Of a DNA stretch of 48,453 nt, positions 39,494 through 48,453 are shown piece by piece. Where the stretch lies: the NCBI RefSeq assembly GCF_004359215.1, contig NC_090615.1, positions 6,614,537 through 6,662,989 of the forward strand, read 5' to 3'. The notes beneath the pieces were generated by a model. That model searched no databases. It saw nothing but the letters and a program-made list of their open reading frames with translations, and was not told where the DNA came from. Each line of letters starts with the position of its first letter. Position 1 is the stretch's first letter. The DNA comes from Bremia lactucae (taxonomy: Eukaryota > Oomycota > Peronosporomycetes > Peronosporales > Peronosporaceae). Position numbers and translations under genes: made by a program.

Positions 39494-39817
39494 CTACAAG
39501 GCGTAGAGCCCCATCCGACCCTTGGGATCAGGCGGCATGCCAAAGATGAAGTCCAGACTTACTGACTTCCAACAGTTGGTTGGAATCGGAAGCGGCTTCA
39601 GTGGCGCACTGCTGGACGGTGCAGGCTTAATGCGCTGACACTGTTCGCAAGAGCGAATACAGTTGGCCACCCATCTATATAGGTGTGGCCACCAAAATTT
39701 CTCTGACACTCGTAAAAATGTCATTTCACGGCCCAGATGCCCACTAGATGGCGCATCATGGAGCTCGTGAAGGATCATCAACGTGAGATCTGTGTAATGA
39801 GGCACATAGATTCTCAA
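39494..39817 (-). pseudogene. Gypsy-2 integrase zinc-binding domain
   Basis: HELHDAPSSGHLGREMTFL and CIRSCEQCQR form an HHCC domain, followed by SVSLDFIFGMPPD with the first catalytic Asp. It starts with VPHYTDLTLMIL. 107 codons are open. Confidence 0.8.
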
Positions 39818-39885
39818 GGGATCACAAGGTGACAGCTGATGCCATAACAGGCCATCGCTGTAGCTAAAGCGATTGAGCTTAGCTT

Positions 39886-40510
39886 TCAGGTGCGACGGAA
39901 GGGAAACCTTTCGTCCACGAAGTGATCCAACAGCAGGCGACAGTGGTCGTCCTGATTGTGGCTCTCTTTTATATCCGAGGTTAATAAGCTCGTCACGTGG
40001 TATGCCTTCATGGCTGCCAACGTTGACGGCTGAAATTGTGCTTTCGCACCAGACACACTTTCCTGGTGTCTAACCTCGAAGTCTGGTCTGCACGATAAAG
40101 CGTCAGCCAAGACATTCGACTTACCCGGCTTATATTTAACTTTGAAATTAAATTCAGAGAAGAATGTGAGCCATATTGCCATTCTAGGCGAGAGGTGCGG
40201 TGAGATTATTGCGGTCCGCAGTGATGCGTGATCGGTATAAACCACAAATGGTTCGGTGCCCAATAGATGCACACGAAACTTAACAAGTGCATACTATATT
40301 GAAACTAGCTCTTTGTCACGCATGGGGAAACTCAGTTCTGCGGCTTTTAAAAGACGGGACTGAAAAGAGATAACGTGGTCAACGCCGTCGACATCTTTCT
40401 GCATGAGCGCGCTGCCGGTTGCAAAATTGCTTGCATCGCAGACGACGCTTAAGAGCTTATCCGCGTCTGGCAATGCCAAGACCGGTGCCTCTTCAAGAGA
40501 TTGCTCCACT
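39886..40510 (-). pseudogene. Gypsy-2 RNase H
   Basis: 40294-40509 (SVVCDASNFATGSALMQKDV, MRDKELVSI) and 39886-40272 (VVYTDHASLRTAI, YKPGKSNVLADALSCRPDFE) give a near-complete RNase H separated by one stop (TAG) at about 40290. Confidence 0.8.
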
Positions 40511-40535
40511 TATGTGAACGCACCATCTTGTTCTT

Positions 40536-41330
40536 TTAACCAAACCCATTCTGTGTCCTTTTTAGGAGATCAGATAATGGTTTAGTTTGCTTAGCATAAT
40601 TCTTGCTATATTTATGCAAGTAATTAGCGAGCCCTTGCAATTGGTGCAAATCCTTCACGTGCCGTGAGATTGGCCATTCCTTACTAATTTTACCTTGTCT
40701 GGGTCTGCTCGTACACAATGTATACCTACGATGCAACCCAGCACAGGTATCGCAAGGACCCCTATGACGCACTATTGCAAGTTAACGTATAACTGGGCGT
40801 CCTTCAAAGTCTACAACACAGCGTCTAAATGACGCTTGTGCGACTCCATTGCGCTCAGCCCGTCCTCGGCCCTAATGTGCACAAATACATCGTCAAAGTA
40901 ATGAAGCGCGCGGCACGGTGCTGACGCATCACGTGAGCCATCCCCGGTTGAATGTCGCTGGGGTTTTTTTAACCTTGGGACATCACAAGCCACTCCCAAA
41001 GCATACCGCTTGGGGTGCTTACTGCCATTTCGGCTACATCGGACTCTCTCATGATTACCTGAGAGTAGCCATTAGCCATTCTTCAAATCCAACGCAAAGA
41101 GGACAGTTGATTTTCTCATGGAGTTCTAAAGACATCTTTCCGCGGGATTGGCGTTTGCGCCGGTATGGTCGCCGTGTTCAGCTTATTGTAAGCATGAACC
41201 ACGCGCCATCCACCTGTGGCTTCACGCACACAAAAGGTCGGGCTGCAGTGAGGCGATTTGCTCTCACGCCTATGTCCCGCCTTGGTTCGCTTGTCGAAGA
41301 ACTCATCGATATAATCGACTTGTTCTTTTA
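40536..41330 (-). pseudogene. Gypsy-2 reverse transcriptase
   Basis: Connection motif DLHQLQGLANYLHKYSKNYA at 40600-40660. The catalytic box YFDDVFVHIRAEDG is intact near 40870-40905. The N-terminal part (WRVVHAYNKLNTATIPAQTP) is near 41160-41220. Deletions and frameshifts lie between. Confidence 0.8.
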
Positions 41331-41432
41331 GCAACGGCCATTGCCTGGTCATACAATACTTGGCGCCAGGTTCGAGGTCGATTTCGTGCCCGATGACTGT
41401 CGGCTCGCCGTGACTACTTGTCATTGCCCTTT

Positions 41433-41729
41433 TCAATATCCCAGTCTCCAAGAGCTGGGTAGGAATTGGTGACGTTTGACATCCCGATGGCGCACCCTCG
41501 ACTGTTTTCGACACGACATCAGTTGCATACGTCTCGCGCAGGAGCACATCCTCTCCCTTCCGGTGCCCTGCGTAGTGTTCGCAACTGTGCATGTACGCCA
41601 GTCTATCCATGGTTGGTATTTTGCCAACCATGGCATGCCTAGGATGAGGTCATATGGACTTTTCATACCTAGCACTGTGAACTTCTCTTTACAAACGAAG
41701 TTTCTAAAGCTGAAGGCGAGTTCTTGCAC
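41433..41729 (-). pseudogene. Gypsy-2 protease C-terminal part
   Basis: FTVLGMKSPYDLILGMPWLA is the conserved end of a retropepsin-like domain; the DSG/DCG active-site half is deleted at about 41745, where Gypsy-3 sequence starts. The upstream gag of this element is therefore missing. Confidence 0.7.
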
Positions 41730-41759
41730 GCAAACGTGCCGGCAATTTAATACCTGAAT

Positions 41760-42220
41760 CAGAGTTCTTTAAACATTGTAGCAGAGCTACACACTGTTCA
41801 TCTTTGGCGTAAGCCATACGGATGAATCCAGTAATAGGCGACATTATAGTCGTTAAATGTAGAGCTCAAAATCCGGCCTGTGTGATAAAGCATCGGCCAA
41901 AGCATTCTGTTTGCCAGTCTTTTGCTTCAACTCGAAGCTGTATCGGACATTTTCTGTGATAGATTGGGCGACTCAGTCGCAGTGCGTTATCGCGCGTGAT
42001 CTGTATCTATCACGAACGGCTTAGAGCCGAACAGATGAACTCTGAATTTGACGAAAGCAACCTTTGTAGCAAGTAGCACTTTGTCATGAACTGGGTGGTT
42101 CTTTTTCGCAGCTTTAAGATGTCTAGATTCGAACGCTATAATGCGTTCACGAACATCAGCATCTGTTTGTAACAAAGCACTCCCAATGGTAAAATCTGAT
42201 GCGTCACAGACGACACTGAA
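41760..42220 (-). pseudogene. Gypsy-3 RNase H
   Basis: CDASDFTIGSALLQTDADV, IIAFESRHLKAAKKNHPVHD and FVIDTDHA, then ELKQKTGKQNALADALSHRP. One frameshift occurs near 41985. It is the best Gypsy-3 copy of this domain and identifies the fragment at 6060. Confidence 0.75.
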
Positions 42221-42299
42221 AGGCCAATTTGAATTCGGTAGTGCCAGAATTGGGGCGTGGATAAGACGATCCTGAACTGCTTGAAAAGCATTATGTTCT

Positions 42300-42960
42300 G
42301 TGCTAGCCCAGCACCATTCTATATCCTTTGTAAGGAGATTATATAATGACCTAGCCGTACCAGCGTAATTTTCGCTATATTTGTGCTAATAATTGGCGAG
42401 ATTTAATTACTTACGCAAATCCTTTTGGTTTTTAGGAACCAAAACTTCTGTGGATTTAACCTTAGCGTGTTTCATTCTTAGGCCTCTCTTCCCAATGAAG
42501 CACCCTAAGAAAGGAATTTCGACTGCGCCAAAAATGAATTTTGATGCATTGGCATACAATATACTTGTGCGCATACAGTCGAGCACTGCTCGCAAATAGT
42601 AGTAATGATTTTACATGTCCGACCGACCCTGCTTCGCACGACTGTGGACAAAAATTCCAGCAAAATAAGTCTGTGCATAACCTCGACGAGGGCGGAACAG
42701 TTGCGTTACTAGACGATTAAATGTTGCCGGGGCGTTGTAAAGCCCTTGTGGCATATCCAACTACTCGCATAGCATTCCGCTTGGGGTGCTAACCGCTGTA
42801 AGCGGGATATCGCTTGCTCGCATGAGCAGTTGGTAATAATAATCGACAAAGTCAAGTGCACTGTACATCGTACATTCCACCGTATTGTTCTGGAGAACAT
42901 CCTTTCTAGGAATGGGGTTGTGCTGGTATAGTGGCATCAGCTTTTGTGTCATCTAGGACA
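42300..42960 (-). pseudogene. Gypsy-3 reverse transcriptase, catalytic residues lost
   Basis: ASKFIFGAVEIPFLGCFIGK at 42480-42550; the catalytic box reads YFAGIFVHSRA near 42640-42665, so both Asp of YxDD are replaced. TPSGML and LDFVDYYYQLLMRASDIPLT are at 42760-42870. Inactive. Confidence 0.75.
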
Positions 42961-43236
42961 GTTCGTCCAGAAGTGACGATGAGTTTACTCAATCGTCGGT
43001 GGAATGATTACCATATTAAACAAGTCGTTTGTCTCTAAGGCTCGGCCGTACTCCTCAATAGACATTTTATCTAGCTTTAAAAGAGCATGTAATGAAGGGA
43101 TTGCCGCTAAGCTAACTTTTCCCTCAGTCTTACCGGTTACACTATTCACAAGCATCTATAATTGCTCACTCGCATCATTTTGTAAGGGTATAATCGCTTA
43201 GCGTTTCCACTGTCTTGGAGTAGAGACAATACTCCT

Positions 43237-43730
43237 CTAACTAGCCGGGACATCCACGTCCCCGAATTTTTCCGCCTGCATAAGTTCTATACCAGACATG
43301 GTGTCTAATTCGACATCCGACAAGGAGTTAGGTAACTTAACTTCCTTATTCAGCGAACGTTTACGTGTCGCTTCGCGTGCATTAATAGAGTCTGACCCAA
43401 GATGCCCTGGCGAACCGCCAATAGTGTCACTATTGACCCTCAGTATGGTGCCATCTCGGCTAACCACACTCGGTGGACTTAGACGTGACACTTCACAGAT
43501 TTCAGGGATATTGCACCCTTGAGGTCCTGGCGAACCGACAATAGTGTCACTACTGACACTCAGTATGGTGGCACCTCGGCCGACCACACTCGGAGGACTA
43601 AGACGCGCTACTTCACGTATCTCAGAAATATTACACCATTGCTGACTCGGCCTTAGGCCAAGAATGCTTTCAGGATTCGGTATATCGTCATTACAACGAG
43701 TGTAACTCGACGGAGTACGTGCCGTTTTAC
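43237..43730 (-). pseudogene. Gypsy-3 pol spacer with an in-frame duplication
   Basis: A 116-codon frame in which a 40-residue unit (RDGTILRVNSDTIGGSPG type) occurs twice; at DNA level 43406-43525 and 43526-43645 are a 120 bp tandem pair. It lies between protease and reverse transcriptase, like the Gypsy-1 linker. No domain is known. Confidence 0.6.
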
Positions 43731-43849
43731 TTCCTTCTTCTGTGTCGGCTCAGAATGAATGTTTTCAACATCGAAGTTTATTAACTCAGACTTTTCAATA
43801 TTAAAGACACTGACAGACTCAGTCAATGATCCGCGCCAATAGCGCTTTG

Positions 43850-44507
43850 TTGCCTAGCAAAGGTGGGTTAATCACTCTCCAAAACTTTGCTACGAACATT
43901 GCGCGTGGCGCCTAACGTCTAAGACCTCCTATCGCTCCATAGCTCATGGCGTTCAGCCAGACCATTTGAAGGATGAGATCATAACTCGAATCTAAATTAG
44001 GACGAGACAGCGTTTTATACTGTCAAAATTCAGAAACTTTATGCCTAAGCTCTAAGGAACCTTAGAAACAGTGACACGAGTCCTAGTCGCTAAGCGAACA
44101 GTGATTGTATCACTTTTATGCGCTTTAAGCGCCTCGACGTGTTGTTGACTTCCCTAAATGGAAAGACGTCGAGCATAATTGCAAGACGCTCCTGAGTCAA
44201 TTAAAATTGACCATGGCTTATCAAAGCTCTTCACAGTCGCTTGAGCGACTAACAATCCAGGCTTGTGCTCACGCCCCGTGCCATTACGCACTGAGCTAAT
44301 CGAGGCTTGGTCCTGTGCACTCTCACCTTCTAGAGGTTTAACAGAGCCTAGGTCTTCCTCAGTAGGGCGCCCCGCACCTACTGGGTATCGCCATTTTCCC
44401 ACTGGTACCAGATTTCTGGTATAGGTTGCAATGGGTGCTCTTTCGAGCTTTACGCGTTTTTCGTAGGGGACAGGCTGGACGTGAATGTTTGGTGCTTTCG
44501 CACACAT
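43850..44507 (-). pseudogene. Gypsy-3 protease region
   Basis: The frame 44154-44507 contains KPWSILIDSGASCNYARRLS, a canonical DSGAS active-site loop. The second half (43850-44110) is decayed but aligns with 8760-9080. Confidence 0.7.
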
Positions 44508-44513
44508 AACATC

Positions 44514-45400
44514 TTAGGATGTTCTTATGCTGTTCCACAACTTGAATATCTCTTCTCCTTCCTCAACGAGCCTTAGATTCATGAGTTCCGGTCTATTAGA
44601 CGGTACCCATGTGCTCGAAGAGCTTATCCGGTAAACAGGCGTACTAACACGAGCAGACTTGAAGTTGAACTCAGCGTGTAGTGCTATGGCATCTGCTTCC
44701 TCGAAAGAAGCAGGATGGGATCGGAATAATTTCGTCCGGGCAACGCCCTCATTGCACCCCCCTATAAAGACTGTTACGGCAATTGCTTCTTGCACCGGGT
44801 CTTGATGTAAAGTTGCGATGGGAGTTCTCAACCCCTAGACATAGTCTCCTAGGTTTCGTTTATCATGTCGAGTCGCTATGAGCTGTGATCGCATGCGAAA
44901 AGCCTGATCAGGCGGTGCAAATTTGCTGGTCATTTGCTGCTTCAGCGAATTCTATGAGGAAAAAGTGTCGGTTATGGACGTGCTGCACAAAAGTGCCCAC
45001 TCCATGGCTCGATCTCCGATCATTAACATGGCCATAGCCACAAGACGGACATCTCCATCTGCCTAATCCAAAAAGGGAGGTATTCTGTCTTCACATTGAC
45101 AACTAGAGGGTGATTATTAGGCTCTGAATGAGGTACATAGATGTACCGAGTTGGCATAGATGCCGCAAGGTGATCTTAAAGCTGTCCGATCAGGGAGGAT
45201 TCATATCCCATTAAGGCTTCAAGCCTTGCATGCAAATCCTCTGGTCCCTGGGACATAATGAACTCTATATGCTCAAGCCCAAACAAAGTTTTGACCTTGT
45301 CATACGCTGTGCGTTGCGCCTCTGGAAGTTCTAAAAACGTTTTCATTTCAGTAAAGGCTAAGTCTTAAAAAGACTCAGGCGTAGATTGACTACGATGTAT
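44514..45400 (-). pseudogene. Gypsy-3 gag
   Basis: The frame 44514-44831 holds the capsid end: AVTVFIGGCNEGVARTKLF and ASFEEADAIALHAEFNFKSA. 44832-45400 is upstream gag with stops; phrases such as ELPEAQRTAYDKVKTLFG near 45310 are readable. No zinc knuckle is seen. Confidence 0.65.
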
Positions 45401-45957
45401 ACCAGGTGAAGCGGAGCTATCTCGCTTCTTAAGTCAAGGAAAAATTTTGAGCTCAAAGAGTCTTTTAGTTCTATAGAACTAATAGGCTTAAAAACTCAGA
45501 TAGTGGCACAAGCTATTGCTTAAGGAATTCTAGTTCAAGGGATTCAGGGTTCGTAAAAGCCGTATGTACCTTAGAAAGCTTTTATCTCTCACAGATCAAT
45601 GCGCAAGCCTTAGGAAGGCACTAGACGCTTTAGATCAAAAGGAGAATAATTAGAGTAGGATATAAGGGTATTTTACCCGTAAAGTATATGTACCACAACG
45701 GCGGTTCACCAGCGACGTGTGCTACATCACATGCAATATGCTTCCGACTCTCCATAGCAGTTCCGGGTATGTTTCGGCTTCTTTTCAAAAGGGATACATT
45801 TATTTAAGCTAAGTTATCATAATAAGTTTAGCAACCACAAATTCGTCGATTCCCGTTACATACTGAAGCGAAGGTAAATGGTCAATTAAATCTTAATTAG
45901 ATAGATGTTTGTGCGACACTGTAGTTATATGAAGATAGCTACCCCGGTCGCCTTTCG
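45401..45957. other. Gypsy-3 leader remnant and unassigned flank
   Basis: Up to about 45650 it aligns with 10060-10400 (leader). The rest has no feature; no LTR of Gypsy-3 could be recognised. Confidence 0.45.
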
Positions 45958-46397
45958 TGTAACGGGGTTTATCGTTACATGAAATTAACACTTAAAGGTT
46001 GTTAATTGATATATTATCTAAAAGGTAGATAATATTTGGAGAATATTACTTTACATGGTAATATTCTAAAAGCTTATCCATTGGTAGATTGAGCCCATTA
46101 TATCTACTTTCTACGCGATCCAGTCAGCGCTGGACGCGCGCAAAGAGAAAGACAGATAAGACTTTTAGTACATGTTTTGTGTTAGTTTATAATTAAGTTA
46201 GCATCAAGTAGATAGACAAGAAATACTTAATTATATTAATGCAGTTATTAATTTACCCTCTTTAAAGCAAGTGTTTTAAAGAGAGTCTTCCTCTGCACGT
46301 ACTAGTGTACGTGAAGTGACGTGAGGCACCACTCGCACTGAGGCAGTGCGAAGTGGACTTGTACTGAAGCAGTACAAGTCAGTAGTGCCCCGTTACA
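45958..46397 (+). repeat. Solo Gypsy-1 LTR with target duplication
   Basis: A 440 bp LTR, TGTAACGGGG to CCCCGTTACA, flanked on both sides by TTTCG (45953-45957 and 46398-46402). It is a solo LTR left by LTR-LTR recombination at an otherwise undisturbed insertion site. Hairpin arms ATATTATCTA/TAGATAATAT are exact (46011-46035). Confidence 0.9.
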
Positions 46398-46402
46398 TTT
46401 CG

Positions 46403-46825
46403 TGCAGTCGACAATATTCCCTTATAAAATATATATTCATTTTGTTTCTCTAAATGTTGTTTTCGCGAATCAAAAGGCGAAACTGTTCAAATACACATTC
46501 ATTTAAACTGAAACTACTGGTTTTCGTAACTGAGTCCTAAAACTCTTGAATGTAATCCACACTTTTAACATATCTATCCAATCTGCTCTCACTTTATTAT
46601 GAGCCTAAATGCCAGTGTGGCGCCCATATTATAATGAAGTGTAGGGAGAACCGGAATTGGCTCTTTTGTCAAAGTAGAGTATGATAGCAAATACGAGTTA
46701 ATTGCAACAACTTTATAAGCTCTGCATTCGGCAGCTTTAGTTGAAAAGACGATGTACAACACTGTCTAAAACCACGCTTGATAATGGTCACGAGAATGTA
46801 AACGGATCGACTCCATTATTAGAAT
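46403..46825. other. Flank between solo LTR and glycine-rich gene
   Basis: AT-rich, without genes. It holds the 3' untranslated region of the minus-strand gene ending at 46826. Confidence 0.5.
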
Positions 46826-48136
46826 TTACTGAACGCCAAGGTTGCGGCGTAGACGGCGGGAAAAGCTGGCAAGACCACCACTAGTCGGCATCTCGGACAT
46901 ACCACCACTTTCACCAAGCTTTCTATGGTCTACACCCCCACCAAGTCCGACACCAGCATCAAGTTCGACGCCACCGCCAAATCCGACATCATGAAGTTCG
47001 ACGCCGTCACCTACGCCAGCACCGCCTTTAAGGCCGACTCTACCACCGATGCCAACACCACTATCGAATCCGACACCCCAACCGAGTCCGACACCCCCAC
47101 CAATGCCGACCCCCCCATCAAGTCCACCGCCAAGTCCGACATCATGAAATCCGACACCGCCGCCTATGCCAACATCGCCACCAAGACCGATTCTGCCACC
47201 AATGCCGACACCACCATCAAATCCGACGCCATTTAGTCCGACGCTGCCGCCAACTCCGACACTTCCACCTATGCCGATACCATCATCACTGTCGGCAGTG
47301 CCACCAAGTTCGGCCCCACCATCGATGCCAACATTTCCAGCAAGTCCCACCCCGCCACCAACGCGAATGCCACTATCATGTGCAAATACGCCATCATGCC
47401 CGGCACCGCTTTTAATTCCGACACTTTCGTCCAGTTCGACACTGTCATCATCGCCGACATCGCTACTATTGGTACCGCCACCAACACCAACGCCATCACC
47501 AATTTCGGTATCGCCGTGAAAACCGTCAATGTCACTATGATCAATGCTTTCATTCAATCCAGCGCCGCCACCGAGGCCAACACCCCAGCTTAATTTTACG
47601 TTGCCACCCAGTCCGACCTCTTTATCATGTTCGACGCTACCACCAAGGCTGGCGCCAATGCTAAATTCTTTTCCAAGACGTAGGCTTCCACCAAGCCCGA
47701 CACCCACGCTAAAACCAGCATCCTTTTCATGATCAGCACTCGTTACAATAGATGCGTCTCCGGCATTTTTACGAACGTCGACGTCTCCAGCACGGCCAGT
47801 ATCTTCATTGATATCGACGTTACCGCCGGCGCCGGAATGAGCATCAACACGATCATCGTTTGATAAAAGAATCGTGTCCTTGGTTGCGTTAGTGGTAGCG
47901 CTGATTTTGTTTGGGCCATATGCAACAGGTAGGATCTCGTTGGTTGCATCCAAAAGATTCGGCGCGGATTGCGTGTTGGACATGGAGGAAGCAATTATCG
48001 GACCGGTTGGAATCGAGTCATTTGCTTCGTACGTCATCGTACATTCCGCAGCATGCGCACGATTGACGTGATCCGAATATGCTGACAGCGCGACTGCCAC
48101 TGTAAGAATTTTGATGAAAGTCTTGCTCGATAGCAT
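46826..48136 (-). CDS. Secreted glycine-rich repeat protein, 436 residues
   Basis: I choose ATG at 48136: the next codons give a signal peptide (MLSSKTFIKILTVAVALSAY, cleavage likely after AHA), and the longer open frame to 48178 has only GTG. The mature part starts with one Cys (AECTMTYEAND), a Ser/Asn/Asp-rich segment, then from about residue 130 a glycine-rich domain of some 270 residues with a hexad-like rhythm of GG-V-G-[ILF] (GIGGGVGLGGGVGF type). It ends with a basic tail (SFSRRLRRNLGVQ). No membrane span other than the signal. Such proteins can be wall or matrix components or secreted virulence-related proteins; nothing here decides. It is intact and uninterrupted. Confidence 0.85.
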   Translation of the reverse strand: MLSSKTFIKILTVAVALSAYSDHVNRAHAAECTMTYEANDSIPTGPIIASSMSNTQSAPNLLDATNEILPVAYGPNKISATTNATKDTILLSNDDRVDAHSGAGGNVDINEDTGRAGDVDVRKNAGDASIVTSADHEKDAGFSVGVGLGGSLRLGKEFSIGASLGGSVEHDKEVGLGGNVKLSWGVGLGGGAGLNESIDHSDIDGFHGDTEIGDGVGVGGGTNSSDVGDDDSVELDESVGIKSGAGHDGVFAHDSGIRVGGGVGLAGNVGIDGGAELGGTADSDDGIGIGGSVGVGGSVGLNGVGFDGGVGIGGRIGLGGDVGIGGGVGFHDVGLGGGLDGGVGIGGGVGLGWGVGFDSGVGIGGRVGLKGGAGVGDGVELHDVGFGGGVELDAGVGLGGGVDHRKLGESGGMSEMPTSGGLASFSRRLRRNLGVQ

Positions 48137-48149
48137 TGGTGCGTGTTGG

Positions 48150-48163
48150 AAATTGGGATGAAG
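48150..48163 (-). promoter_or_regulatory. Initiator-like core promoter of the glycine-rich gene
   Basis: On the minus strand CTTCATCCCAATTT lies about 15-25 nt before the ATG. It resembles the oomycete core promoter (GCTCATTYYNCAWTTT) with mismatches, CAATTT being exact. It suggests a very short leader. Confidence 0.4.
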
Positions 48164-48453
48164 TTGGAAAGGTTGCACGTAACAGAATTACTCAAGTCGA
48201 GTGCAAGTTTGGTAATGAGATGTGGTCATGCAACAACTCCAAGTGTTATGATGATTTCATTGCCATGTGTTGTGTCTCTTTAGCAGCGGAAGATACAGCA
48301 TACAACATGTACGGTTAAAAGCCGGTTGGGATAGTCCAAACTTACCTTTTCAGTGATTTGTCGTATCGATAAAGATGGTAAAGGGTGTGCCACCAATTTG
48401 AGTGCTGTAAACCACATGGATCACAATTGCGTGACTTACGTCGCTAATCCTGT
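48164..48453. other. Upstream region of the glycine-rich gene
   Basis: No gene is recognised. Short plus-strand frames here are not supported. It holds any upstream promoter elements of the minus-strand gene. Confidence 0.4.

Noticed and set aside
47166..47519. Proline-rich plus-strand open frame
   Set aside because: It is the reverse-strand shadow of the glycine-rich repeat domain (Gly codons read as Pro); no start context or signal peptide.
48136..48318. Plus-strand frame upstream of the glycine-rich gene
   Set aside because: Short, non-ATG start, and it lies over the likely promoter of the minus-strand gene.

Overview
The window looks like a gene-poor, retrotransposon-rich stretch of an oomycete genome, most likely a downy mildew or Phytophthora relative (Peronosporales). 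The grounds are chromodomain-bearing Ty3/Gypsy elements with a DCGAS-type protease, one secreted EER-containing effector-like gene, initiator-like TCAYTYY motifs and short 5' leaders. The species is not determined. There are three 100-base assembly gaps (13020-13119, 16311-16410, 27303-27402) and a single n at 36832.

Most of the DNA belongs to three Gypsy families and one Copia remnant, all visibly broken. Gypsy-1 has a ~440-453 bp LTR running TGTAACGGGG...CCCCGTTACA. Gypsy-2 has a ~525-555 bp LTR running, in its own orientation, TGTAACGGGC...GCCTACA. Both have a primer-binding site starting TGGTAGCACTT two bases inside the 5' LTR, and a G-rich tract just before the 3' LTR. Gypsy-3 is older and no LTR was recognised for it. 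Layout: 1-2273 Gypsy-1 3' end; 3306-5702 Gypsy-2 3' end joined to a Gypsy-1 3' end that carries an internal inversion; 6060-10400 Gypsy-3 (minus) with a Copia remnant inside; 11848-13590 nested LTRs and a Gypsy-1 fragment; 14029-20512 Gypsy-2 pieces in both orientations around a Gypsy-1 pol; 20605-21575 head-to-head Gypsy-1 LTRs; 24359-37008 Gypsy-1 blocks of alternating orientation; 37032-41729 chimeric LTR and a Gypsy-2 body (minus); 41760-45400 second Gypsy-3 copy (minus); 45958-46397 solo Gypsy-1 LTR with a 5-bp target duplication.

Two host genes are supported, both on the minus strand: a 514-residue secreted EER/RXLR-like effector candidate (22100-23644), enclosed by Gypsy-1 LTRs, and a secreted glycine-rich repeat protein (46826-48136) at the right end.

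The most interesting signal is an antisense gene carried by both Gypsy-1 and Gypsy-2. It starts next to the 3' LTR, runs opposite to pol, and ends opposite the integrase-chromodomain linker. In both families its predicted product starts with a polar segment and ends in a long coiled coil with a basic tail. In Gypsy-2 the frame is in phase from 14682 to 16004, with stops confined to about 220 bp, and an initiator-like motif lies 36-37 nt upstream of the start in three copies. The layout recalls antisense genes read from 3' LTRs in some retroviruses and plant retrotransposons. Many rearrangement junctions lie in or near hairpins within the LTRs.
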